From: a virus
Reading direction: 5' to 3' (one strand)
Length of the DNA stretch: 64,000 bases
IMG/VR virus record: IMGVR_UViG_3300006923_003182
Span: 1-64,000 of that record
In this document: positions 22,506 to 31,500 of the stretch, one piece after another
How positions within the stretch are numbered: position 1 is the first letter of the stretch
Layout of the letters: every line of letters starts with the position of its first letter
Translations under genes and position numbers: made by a program
The notes under the pieces: model-generated
What the model saw: only the letters and a program-made list of their open reading frames with translations
Database searches by the model: none
Told to the model about the DNA's origin: nothing

Positions 22506-24979
22506 TCCAAGACATCCTTATATCCAGCGACCCATGAATCATCCTGCTCTATGTTTTGCATTTGATTTTTAGAAATCATTATCCAAATATACTTCTCTCC
22601 GGCATTGATTGCCGCAAAGGCCCTATGATTCCCATCTCGAATTTGGAATGTAAATTTGCCCAGATCTCCCCCTCCAGACTCCTCTGCTTTTTTCAACTGC
22701 AATTCTAACTCATCTTTGAGCTCGTTATATGAGCTTTTGATTATCTCATATTCGTCATCATATTCTGCATTGTTATTTAAGTATTCTTCTTTATCCTTCA
22801 AATATTCATCTAGATCTTCATCTCCAGTTGTTAATGGCGCATGGCCGTAATCTTCCTGGTACTGTATCGACTCTTCAACCTCGCTGAGTCCGACTTTTGA
22901 CATCTCGCCATATGGCGCGTAAAGAATCACCTTTTCTGGAGATGAATTTATCTTGTCGGCCAATTGAGAAATCTTCTCATCGTAAAATACATTCCCTTGG
23001 ATTGGATAAACATAATGAGAATCCGCCCTTACCATCTTTCCGGAGTCTCCAATCCAAATTACATTTTGCCCATGATATAGATTGTCAAATTCTGTTTCGC
23101 GCTCGATCTCATCTGAATCTAAATCTGGATAAAAATCTTCACGGTATTCCGCATATTGATCCGGCTGGCGCCAAAGCGGACCTTCGTCGCGGGGGACTGC
23201 GAGCTTGAGCAGCTGATTTAATGTTTTTAATTCTGCATATCTTTTCGAATATGCCGTAGCGGCAGTTTCCCCCACGCCCGATCCAACAAGCAGTTCGAGA
23301 ATCATATCGCTGCGGTCTGGATTATCCCTCCTGAGCTCGCTATAAAAGTCAACCATTTTAGTGACCTTCTCGGGGGGTACATTATTTATCTTCGCTACCA
23401 TATTTGTGAATTCTTCGTCCGAATAATTTGGCTTAGACAGATCGTAACCCACATCCGAAAGCCTCCTCTCAGATCCATATGGCTGATCTTTCCGGGGAAC
23501 AACTTTCAGGCCTAATTTTAGAAATTCTTCTCGCGAATACCAAACCGGATCCTTGCCATACTCTTTGTGTCTTATTCTCTTTATTTGCCTCGGAGAAACA
23601 AGGCCTCTCAATAATGCTTGAGGCTCGCCTCCCTGGGTCCAGGTTAGAGACAGATGTGGCCTAAAGCTATCTGGAAACTTTTTACCTGCCATCTCGGATC
23701 TGGCTTTCACTTCGGCGTTATGCCAATCGACAGAATGGGCATGCGGATCGCTTTTTCTTCCTATATTCCCAGAATAATCAACTCCATGAAGAAATTTGGC
23801 CCTTACATCAATCTCTAGAATTATCTGCCCATAGCTTGCAAACTTATCCGCCGCCTCTTCGGTTGGGGCCACGAAAATACCCGCGTGTCTCGGGCCGCTA
23901 TAAAGCCTTGGCATAATCTTATTTGCGTCAAATCCATTAATCATTTCGTAGCAATCCGCCAGGGTTGTGCCATGGAAAACTGTTATGATATCATTTGGAC
24001 GAACATTGTTGACATCCATTTCTTCTGATATTTTAAAAATTTGACCCAAACGAACCTTCCTGGAAGACTCTTTGTCGCCCAAAGACTCGACCATATAAGA
24101 GTGAAGGCCTCGGCGATCTTCTTTATCTTCCATTTTTTGCCGCGCATATTCTGATTTATACCTCCTGTCGAAGGGGCTCTCCTCGAACCCCTCTTCGACT
24201 CGGCTTAGCATATCGGAATGAGTGGACCTTCCCATGGATGAGTCCGGCCTATAGTCTACAAAGGAAACAAACCTTCTTCCTTCTAATTGGTTATTTCTAA
24301 CAAAGGTGTCGATTATTGCCGACAACGCGTTGATCGAAGAATCATAAGACTCTCCGCCAAATGGCAGTTTATAGCTTTTATCGTACTTCTCCTTCCACTT
24401 TTTCGCCGTCATTCCGGTCCGCAAATAATCATCTTTAAATAATCCCGGATTGTCATAGGCCGGGAAGTCATTCCACATATCCTCCGGCACAACTCCGAGC
24501 GGCTCACTTACCGTGACGAAAAATACAGAATCATCCAGTTCACCGGATTCGACCTGTTTTCTTATTTTATTATATGCCTTATAATATTCGCTAGTATTGC
24601 AGCGACCATGGCCCCAAGGCTTTGTTGACGCGCATGGAACCAGGGCGATTGTCTTGTATTCTTCGGGGATTTTATAGTTTCGCATTTTTTCATGCCACTC
24701 TATAATTTCCGGCTGAGATAGAAGCCCAACGGTTTCTCCGGGAGTATATGCAACAAGATCTGGGTTTAATCTGAAATCTTTATCGCCATAACCTTTGGTT
24801 TTTTTATCCAAAAGATGTTGGCGTAATTCTGGCCAATTCTCCTCAGATATGTATGGCTTTTTTCCTTCATTATCCGAGCCCAATTGGGCTCTTTCAAATT
24901 CTGATAGCTCAATTTTTGGGCGATCGGCAGAAGACTGCTTAAAGAGTCTTTTTAGATGTAATTTTCTAAAACTTTTCAT
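22502..24979 (-). CDS. Polyvalent protein: DUF5591-like + ART-like + ParB-like units
   Basis: An 825-residue three-unit protein. Tag 1 is residues 1-16 ('MKSFRKLHLKRLFKQS'). Residues 109-240 resemble DUF5591, the domain found in archaeosine synthases: 'IALVPCASTKPWGHGR' and 'VTVSEPLGVVPEDMWNDFPA'. Tag 2 (307-319, 'RKVRLGQIFKISE') precedes an ADP-ribosyltransferase-like unit (331-480; 'ITVFHGTTLADCYEMI', 'HAGIFVAPTEEAADKFASYG'). Tag 3 (584-595, 'LKTLNQLLKLAV') precedes a unit ending in a ParB-like 'FQIRDGNHRAFAAINAGEKY'. It probably works as several effectors made as one chain. Catalytic activity is not proven; classic R-S-E residues are not obvious. Confidence 0.7.
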   Translation of the reverse strand: MKSFRKLHLKRLFKQSSADRPKIELSEFERAQLGSDNEGKKPYISEENWPELRQHLLDKKTKGYGDKDFRLNPDLVAYTPGETVGLLSQPEIIEWHEKMRNYKIPEEYKTIALVPCASTKPWGHGRCNTSEYYKAYNKIRKQVESGELDDSVFFVTVSEPLGVVPEDMWNDFPAYDNPGLFKDDYLRTGMTAKKWKEKYDKSYKLPFGGESYDSSINALSAIIDTFVRNNQLEGRRFVSFVDYRPDSSMGRSTHSDMLSRVEEGFEESPFDRRYKSEYARQKMEDKEDRRGLHSYMVESLGDKESSRKVRLGQIFKISEEMDVNNVRPNDIITVFHGTTLADCYEMINGFDANKIMPRLYSGPRHAGIFVAPTEEAADKFASYGQIILEIDVRAKFLHGVDYSGNIGRKSDPHAHSVDWHNAEVKARSEMAGKKFPDSFRPHLSLTWTQGGEPQALLRGLVSPRQIKRIRHKEYGKDPVWYSREEFLKLGLKVVPRKDQPYGSERRLSDVGYDLSKPNYSDEEFTNMVAKINNVPPEKVTKMVDFYSELRRDNPDRSDMILELLVGSGVGETAATAYSKRYAELKTLNQLLKLAVPRDEGPLWRQPDQYAEYREDFYPDLDSDEIERETEFDNLYHGQNVIWIGDSGKMVRADSHYVYPIQGNVFYDEKISQLADKINSSPEKVILYAPYGEMSKVGLSEVEESIQYQEDYGHAPLTTGDEDLDEYLKDKEEYLNNNAEYDDEYEIIKSSYNELKDELELQLKKAEESGGGDLGKFTFQIRDGNHRAFAAINAGEKYIWIMISKNQMQNIEQDDSWVAGYKDVLE
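23195..23230 (-). other. Internal LHKIA-type tag 3 in the 825-aa protein
   Basis: Encodes LKTLNQLLKLAV (residues 584-595), at the start of the C-terminal unit with the ParB-like motif. It matches the phi-x-K-phi-A core with L instead of H. Confidence 0.5.
24023..24061 (-). other. Internal LHKIA-type tag 2 in the 825-aa protein
   Basis: Encodes RKVRLGQIFKISE (residues 307-319), just before the ART-like unit. The core is I-F-K-I-S, a degenerate form of the motif. Confidence 0.5.
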
Positions 24980-25335
24980 TGTTTCTCAATCTTAATTACC
25001 ATTACATTATTAGGATCGAATATTACCCAATTTCCATCCAAATAAATGGAATCAAACCCTTGCTCTTGAATTTGCTGCAGGTAAAGCTTGTCATATTCGC
25101 CCCATCCGGCGGTTCTGCCAACTGATAGTTCGACTTCCATTATATATTTTGATGATATAGCCCCAGATTCACCATTTAATATTTTATCTTTATCTTCGTG
25201 GAACCACATAACGCCCTGAGCTCCCATGCTGGGATCGAAAACATGAATAGGAACATTGCTACCATGATAGGCAGTAACTACTTCCTTGTCGGCTGCGATT
25301 TTATGCAAACTTGTTATTTTGCTAAAACGATTCAC
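24976..25335 (-). CDS. Single-unit ART-like polyvalent protein
   Basis: A 119-residue protein with GTG start, AGG upstream, and the tag 'MNRFSKITSLHKIA'. The rest is a minimal ADP-ribosyltransferase-fold unit: 'VTAYHGSNVPIHVFDPSMGA', 'GVMWFHEDK', 'YIMEVELSVGR', and a C-terminal 'GFDSIYLDGNWVIFDPNNVM'. This Y-H-G-S ... F-DP layout is typical of ART domains in phage polyvalent proteins. It is the simplest example of one tag plus one cargo. It overlaps the 825-aa gene by 4 nt. Confidence 0.75.
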   Translation of the reverse strand: MNRFSKITSLHKIAADKEVVTAYHGSNVPIHVFDPSMGAQGVMWFHEDKDKILNGESGAISSKYIMEVELSVGRTAGWGEYDKLYLQQIQEQGFDSIYLDGNWVIFDPNNVMVIKIEKQ

Positions 25336-25384
25336 TTTAACCTAGTCCTTACGCTTGAAGAGCATTGATTATCAATAGAAATTT
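25336..25384 (-). promoter_or_regulatory. Gap upstream of the polyvalent block with a partial copy of the conserved element
   Basis: The minus strand reads CTATTGATAATCAATGCTCTTCAAGCGTAAGG (25378-25348), sharing CTATT.ATA.TCAA and TTCAAGCGTA with the elements at 10709-10723 and 32002-32014. It lies before the 119-aa ART gene and could start transcription of the 25.3-17 kb block. Confidence 0.35.
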
Positions 25385-27208
25385 TCACTCAACGGAAACG
25401 GATTTTGCCAAATTACGAGGCATATCGACCGAACAGCCCCTCTCTATTGCCAAATAGTACGAAAATAATTGACATGGAACCAAAAACATCAGTGGATTCA
25501 AAACTTTATTCGAGCAAGTTGGAATTTCAATGTAGTCATCAACAATATTTCGTAGCTCATCAGAGCATTTATCTTCGAATATCCCGATCACCGTTCCTTT
25601 CCTTGCCTTTATCTCTCTAATATTTGAAATCATTTTCTCCTCAGATGCATCAGCGGAAACCAGCGCTAATGTTGGCATTTCTTCCGAAATCAAGGCCAGA
25701 GGCCCGTGCTTCAACTCAGCAGCGGAGTATCCTTCGGCGTGAATATAGCTTATTTCTTTTATTTTCAATGCAGCCTCTTTTGCGACCACTTCTAATGGCC
25801 CTCGGCCGATCGTTAGCATGTTATTATATTTTGCATATTTTTTGGCCAACACCTTGAGTTTGTCGGCAGACTCAAGCGCTCCAAGCATAGCGCCCGGAAG
25901 ACTTTTAAACTCAGACAGCAAAGACTCGTAACTTAGTCGAGCAAAATCTCTTTTTGCCCCGATCATTGCAGCCATAGCTAGCATCGCTGTTATTTGGTTC
26001 ATAACAGCCTTGGTCGATGCCACAGACACCTCTTTTCCTGCACGAATATATATTCCTGCGTCGACCATCTTTGAAATTGTAGAATTTGGAACATTTACAA
26101 TTCCAACATTTAATGCCCCATGGTTCTTAAATGCCTTTATGCATCCAATTGTATCCGCTGTTTCTCCGGACTGAGAAACTGACACCAAAACCGTTCCGCC
26201 CGTAACAACTGCGTTGTAATATTTCAATTCACCGGCAGGAATCGCTCTGGTTCTTATTCTTGCGATTGTTTCCATCGCCATCGCTCCGATTTGCGCAGCA
26301 TAAAATGCCGATCCGCATCCGGTAAATATTATCTCTTCTGCTTCTAGCAGATTATTAACAACAGAATCAATCCCGCCAATTCTAATTTCGTCATCGCAAA
26401 CTCTCCCCGTAATAGCCGTCCTCAAGTAGTCCGGCTGTTCGAATATTTCTTTTTCCAAAAAATGAGCATAATCACCCAAATGATATTGTGACTCTACAAG
26501 TTCTACTTTTTCAAACTTCGCGTCTACTCCCGCCCCGTCTAAAGCGTGCATCTTTACCGCCCCACCTCGGGCGATTATCGCCAAACGGTTGTCTGCCATT
26601 GTAACTACATTATCTGCACCGGACGGCAGAGATCCGAAATCAGAGGATATAAATATATTATCATCCGAATCCTTAGCGATGCAGGCGGGGGAGCCTAGTC
26701 TGGCGACAAAAAGCCTATCCTTATGATCCAAATGTGTGAATACCATTGCATATGCTCCACGTATCGATCTAAGGGCGGCAATTATGGCATCTTTTATATC
26801 TAAATTTGCAGAATAAAACTGAATTAAGTTTGGAACTATTTCGCTATCCGTATCCGAGGCAAACTTAAACCCCTCCTTTTCGAGGAAGCTCTTTAGCTCG
26901 GCATAATTTTCAATAATTCCATTATGTACCAAGGCAATTTTTTTATCATTTGAAAAATGAGGATGAGAATTAACTATACTTGGGACTCCGTGTGTTGCCC
27001 ATCTATTATGCCCGAATGATAATCCAAATGATTCGGCCTCTTCGGCTAATAGCTCCGGGTGACCTACGCACTTTTCGATCAAAAACTCACTATTTACTAC
27101 CGAGACGATTCCAGCGGAATCATATCCGCGGTAAGCAAGCCGCTCCAGCCCCGATCTCACTATGTCATATGAATTTTCATCTCCAATATATCCAAATATT
27201 CCACACAT
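25385..27208 (-). CDS. glmS: Glutamine-fructose-6-phosphate aminotransferase
   Basis: A full-length 607-residue GlmS making glucosamine-6-phosphate from Fru-6-P and glutamine. The N-terminal class-II amidotransferase begins 'MCGIFGYIGD' with Cys2 as nucleophile, followed by 'LAYRGYDSAGI' and 'GHNRWATHG'. Two SIS domains follow: 'FTGCGSAFYAAQIGA', 'SQSGETADTIG', 'GRGPLEVVAKEAALKIKEIS', 'AELKHGPLALI', ending '...MPRNLAKSVSVE' as usual. GGAGG lies before the ATG. It supplies the amino sugar for the UDP-GlcNAc-based pathway in the 33-49 kb operon; GlmM and GlmU would come from the host. Confidence 0.95.
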   Translation of the reverse strand: MCGIFGYIGDENSYDIVRSGLERLAYRGYDSAGIVSVVNSEFLIEKCVGHPELLAEEAESFGLSFGHNRWATHGVPSIVNSHPHFSNDKKIALVHNGIIENYAELKSFLEKEGFKFASDTDSEIVPNLIQFYSANLDIKDAIIAALRSIRGAYAMVFTHLDHKDRLFVARLGSPACIAKDSDDNIFISSDFGSLPSGADNVVTMADNRLAIIARGGAVKMHALDGAGVDAKFEKVELVESQYHLGDYAHFLEKEIFEQPDYLRTAITGRVCDDEIRIGGIDSVVNNLLEAEEIIFTGCGSAFYAAQIGAMAMETIARIRTRAIPAGELKYYNAVVTGGTVLVSVSQSGETADTIGCIKAFKNHGALNVGIVNVPNSTISKMVDAGIYIRAGKEVSVASTKAVMNQITAMLAMAAMIGAKRDFARLSYESLLSEFKSLPGAMLGALESADKLKVLAKKYAKYNNMLTIGRGPLEVVAKEAALKIKEISYIHAEGYSAAELKHGPLALISEEMPTLALVSADASEEKMISNIREIKARKGTVIGIFEDKCSDELRNIVDDYIEIPTCSNKVLNPLMFLVPCQLFSYYLAIERGCSVDMPRNLAKSVSVE

Positions 27209-27282
27209 GCTTTTTCCCTCCGGGTTTCGTAATATCCCTTTAAATTAATAGCTAATTTTTAAATATATTGCGGAGGCTAAAA
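27209..27282. promoter_or_regulatory. Divergent intergenic region between glmS and the LOG gene
   Basis: This 74-nt AT-rich gap separates two divergent genes, so it should hold promoters in both directions. Both genes have clear ribosome sites (GGAGG on each strand). I cannot pick convincing -35/-10 pairs; AT runs such as TTTAAATATATT are near the plus-strand gene. Confidence 0.4.
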
Positions 27283-28041
27283 ATGAAACCAGTTAAATGC
27301 TATGACGATCTAGACTACATTCGAGGAAAGGACGCTAGACATATTCGGATACTACTAGAGCACGAACAGGTCAAAACGAGATTGAAGGACAACAATGTGG
27401 AAAATACAGTTGTAATTTTCGGGTCAGCAAGGACGCTTCCGCCATTAGACTTGACGTCAAAAGCTGAAGATGCTCATTTTGCAAAAGATAAAGAATTTAA
27501 AAAACAACTTTCCCAGTCGAGGTACTACGAAGAGTGCATGAAGTTGTCTGGAGACCTGATTGGGTGGTCTGATAAAAACAAGACAAATATGCATATATGC
27601 TCGGGAGGCGGCCCTGGAATTATGGAGGCCGCCAATAAGGGTGCATTTTTGGCCAATCCAAATAAAAGTATCGGATATGGAATATCCCTCCCATTTGAGG
27701 CAGAAAATAACGAATACATCACAGAAAATTTAAGCTTCGAGTTTCATTACTTCTTTATTCGCAAATTTTGGCTCACATATCATGCAAGAGCCGTTGTGGC
27801 CATGCCCGGTGGATTTGGAACTATGGACGAAATATTCGAGATTCTAACACTAGTACAGTGCCAGAAAATGCCAAAAGTTCCAATAGTCCTATATGGTAAA
27901 GATTATTGGAATTCTATTTTGAACCTTCAGGCATTTGCGGACCACGGAGTGATCTCGGAAGAAGATCTGAATTTATTTAAAATATGCGACACCCCGGAAG
28001 AGGCTCTGGAGTACTTGACGAAAAGCATGGAGCTGACGTAA
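27283..28041 (+). CDS. LOG-family (Rossmann) phosphoribohydrolase-like protein
   Basis: The only plus-strand gene. The ATG at 27283 follows GGAGG by 6 nt, giving 252 residues; a longer frame from a TTG at 27268 would start upstream of that site. The family motifs 'SGGGPGIMEAANKGA' and 'MPGGFGTMDEIFEI' are intact. LOG proteins cleave nucleotide 5'-monophosphates at the N-glycosidic bond (cytokinin activation in plants; nucleotide salvage or unknown roles in bacteria). The wider family also includes pyrimidine/purine nucleosidases. Its orientation and isolation suggest a separately acquired unit. It ends 4 nt from the convergent gene at 28046. Confidence 0.85.
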   Translation: MKPVKCYDDLDYIRGKDARHIRILLEHEQVKTRLKDNNVENTVVIFGSARTLPPLDLTSKAEDAHFAKDKEFKKQLSQSRYYEECMKLSGDLIGWSDKNKTNMHICSGGGPGIMEAANKGAFLANPNKSIGYGISLPFEAENNEYITENLSFEFHYFFIRKFWLTYHARAVVAMPGGFGTMDEIFEILTLVQCQKMPKVPIVLYGKDYWNSILNLQAFADHGVISEEDLNLFKICDTPEEALEYLTKSMELT

Positions 28042-28045
28042 ATAT

Positions 28046-28408
28046 TTACTCTCCCTCTTTCGTCTCCGGAAGTTTATTATCCTTGGTGCCGTCAATATTG
28101 TATGTTATTTGCTCTCCATCTTCAAAGGTAATAATGGTGCCATTTATTAAATGCGAAGTAATATGAATGCTTACGAAGTCGTTCATTGAGTCGAATACCG
28201 CGATCGATCCGCGAGGTGAGGGCGAGAGCCAGTGAAGCATTACCTGTCCTGTTGCCAATAACGCCCCCTCGACTATGACTCCCGTTCCTGATATCCCCGT
28301 TTCGTCATTTTGGCGGCAGACCGTAAAGGTTCTTATGCCCCTAGGAGCAAGTCTCGCTGGAGGGCGCGGCTTCAGATCCTCGTCCTCTGCTTTTTTCTCA
28401 TCTTCCAT
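28046..28408 (-). CDS. Hypothetical 120-aa small conserved-type protein
   Basis: The N-terminus is charged and proline-rich. The core 'RTFTVCRQNDETGISGTGVI', then 'ATGQVMLHWLSPSPRGSIAV', resembles a small family I recall from actinobacterial phages and hosts with 'D.TG.SGTGVVAEG...W' patterns, function unknown. It starts right after the TAA of the 59-aa gene, with AGAGG 5 nt upstream. The recall is by pattern only. Confidence 0.55.
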   Translation of the reverse strand: MEDEKKAEDEDLKPRPPARLAPRGIRTFTVCRQNDETGISGTGVIVEGALLATGQVMLHWLSPSPRGSIAVFDSMNDFVSIHITSHLINGTIITFEDGEQITYNIDGTKDNKLPETKEGE

Positions 28409-28588
28409 TTAGGCCTCTGCCGCAGGAGACATGCTGTGTACCGCAAGGGTCTCTATCGCATCCTCTTCTGCTGCCTTTATTTCATCCATCATTTCCCAAA
28501 CGCTAGCGTTTTCGTCCATAAGTCTTTCGTTTTCTTTTTCTAGTTCTTTTATCTTGGCGTACGGCCTAAATATGTCTCTAAATTTCAT
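28409..28588 (-). CDS. Small 59-aa coiled-coil protein
   Basis: Translated here from an ATG at 28588 that overlaps the TGA of the 1128-aa gene (ATGA). The product starts MKFRDIFRPYAKIKELEKEN and is mostly one charged helix with heptad-like leucines, ending HSMSPAAEA. The next gene starts directly after its TAA. The coupling on both sides supports a real gene. No family is recognised. Confidence 0.6.
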   Translation of the reverse strand: MKFRDIFRPYAKIKELEKENERLMDENASVWEMMDEIKAAEEDAIETLAVHSMSPAAEA

Positions 28589-31500
28589 GATTCGCCCCTT
28601 GTGTGTTGTTGCTCTAAAGGAATGTTTTTTATATCATTTGTCGTTATATGCTTTAAATTTAACGACCCAGAAGAAAGTCTCTCCCAAGCTCCCTGTGCAT
28701 GGATATTCATTAATACATAATAAAGATAATTAGAATCTAGCACGCTTTTTGCCGCCGGCCTTACGGCAACTCCTATGTGCTGCGGCTCGAAAGACTTGAC
28801 CACTGACCCCACTGACTCTTTCGATCCCTTCCTTATTATCCAAAAATCTGCATCTTCAAAGTTTGTTTTAATCTCGCAGAAACCTCCGAGCTTGAGCGGG
28901 CTGGCAAGCTTATGGAGCTTTGCAATTTTATAAGATCTTCCATCCTCAATTATATTTTCGTTAGGAAAAGCTCCCCACTCAAACTTCTCCTCATCATCGC
29001 CGACTGGACTATAAAGATCGTTGTAATCTCCAGAGGATACCATGGCATCAAAGGTTCTATCTCCATCTAAATATGCTTGAAAAATTCTATGATTGCCATC
29101 TTCAACAATAAGTTGCTCGTGTTTGGTGTCCCAAAATAATTCCGGGAGCCCTTCCGTCATCGATGGCCTTCCGAGGCGAAGATGCCTCAAAGTCGAATCG
29201 CCCTGACCCTTAGACATAGTGATTTTTTCAAAAGGAATGCCCCTAACCAGGGTGTATCCGCTTTCGCTATCTTCTATTTCTCCAAGCAGATCCTCCGAGA
29301 ATGAGAAGGGCATTTTTGAGAATGGAAGCTCCAATTGACGGCCGCTCTGCTTGCGAGCCTCGTTGTCATCGGCCAAATCCTCATCTTCCTCATATTCTAT
29401 CTCTTCGAACTGTCCGTATCCTAATTCGTTTTTTGTCTCAAAGTATATTGAGGCCTCTTCCGGCGTTGCCTCGTAATAATCTGACAGCCCCTTGTAGCTC
29501 ATTTCATCGTTCCGATAAATATCGCTAGCGTTCGCCAGAATATAATATGAATCAATAAATTTTGCCGGGATTCTGCCGCGATATCCATATACGCCCATCT
29601 CCCTAGACACCGCCATCGCCGTGCCCGGCATTGCCTCACCTTGGGTGCCGGAGCTGCGAGTTTTGTTGGAAATATAGTCATAAACATTGGTCTGTTCCGA
29701 CTTGTTATTTATATCATAATCCGGAACAAGTTTGGCCTCATCCTGCAGAGAAAACTCAACGATCATGGGGTCGTCGCCAACCTTATCTGCTGTATGTACC
29801 GCGTGCGCTCGAGCTTCATCAAATCTGGATGTAAAAAATATTAAATCAGAATGGGCAATATCTTTATAATTCGTCTCTGACACTCCCGGCCGAAGTCCCG
29901 TCTTTAAAATATCTCCCAAATACTTGGTTGACGTACCGTGAAACATGGTCTTTGCAACTCTCCCGCGTATTTCGTGCTTTGATGCTTCAAACTCATCATC
30001 TCCGCCGTAATAAACAACGTTGTTTAGCCCTAGCTCTTTGAATACTTTTTTCACTAAGATTGAAGACTTCGGGTCCAGGGAAAACCCCCCTCTTCTTTGC
30101 AAGTGAAGATCAGAGCGTGGAGGGTTGGTCCAGGGGGCGTCATGGATCGACCCAACAAGAACGTCAGAGCGCCCCTCATCGTCGATTGCCGTGTATAGAT
30201 CCTCTAAGATCTCCCAGTCTTTATACTTCATCCCTATTTCGGTATTTATTTCATCTATAATGTCATCAGGTATGGGCTCATCATCATCTTCGAATCTCCA
30301 TATTTTGGAGCCAAACGCAACAATCGAAGATCCGCTGCCGTAGATATGCATAGCAATTTTATGTAAGCTTGCAATCTTGTCCATTCTAGCGCTGATATCA
30401 AAGTGAGCTAGAGCCAATAGAACCCCCGGATGAACATCAAGACTCGAAACCTCGTCTAAATCGACAATCTTCCAATCTGTATGCTCCCAGTTTAGCGTCG
30501 GGCTTATCGAGCCCATTACGTCCGCAGTAACTTCCAGCAGAAACGTCGTAAAAGTAAAGCTGCCATCTTTAAAAACATAATTATCTACAAACCTTCCAGA
30601 TGGTATGCCTCCGATCTCCTCTTCGGCCTCATGGATTGCAGATTCTTTCGGATCCCTCCCGCCCCCGTTAGAGTCCCTCGGAATGGCCCCTCCAGAAATG
30701 CCCCACAATCCCGGGTTCTCAACGTATGGTGAGCGCTTGAGTAATAATATTCTTTCGCCGTCCGTTATCATTATGCCCGAGGCTGCTGAGCCCCAGTACT
30801 TCCCGACAAAGCCTTCGTCCCGGTAGTCCGTGGCTACTTTATTTAATTTCGCGATCTTTCTTTGACGCTTGGACATCTCCTCGTCATATCCATCGGACTG
30901 GCCAATTACCTCTCCGCCTGGAAGCACCGCCCTCCAGGTGCTGCCCACGGTCTTCTCGTGCTCAGCTATATAATCGACATAATCATTTCCACCATAATGA
31001 AATGTTAATTCATAATTTGGATACCCAGAATCCTCTACCACATATAGTATTCTGTTCTTTCCCGAGAATCCAATTGGCATCATTGAGCGAAGATTTTGAT
31101 GACGCCAATCGTTATCACTTTTTATATTTATAAGCTCTGGAGCGGCGGCGCTTAGGGCATCGACCGAGACTCTTAGCTTTTCCCATGAGCCCTTAAAGGC
31201 ATTATTTCTAGTGGTTTCGATTAAGTCTTCATAATCTTGAATCTTATCTTCGACCCCCTCTACCATTTGGTTGTTGCGCCTTATGATTCCTTCAATTATT
31301 TTATTATAACGTTTAATGTTCTCATCTTTATAACGATGAGCCTCGACCTCCATGAGGTGATTCGCATAAGAAATGAAGACATCTTTGAATAAACCATAGA
31401 ATCGCTCTCTCTGTCTTTTTATCCTATTCTTAAATCCAGGATGGTTTTCGATTAAAATATTTCCTAGGTCGTCTATCTTATCCGAATAGTCCCAAAGTCT

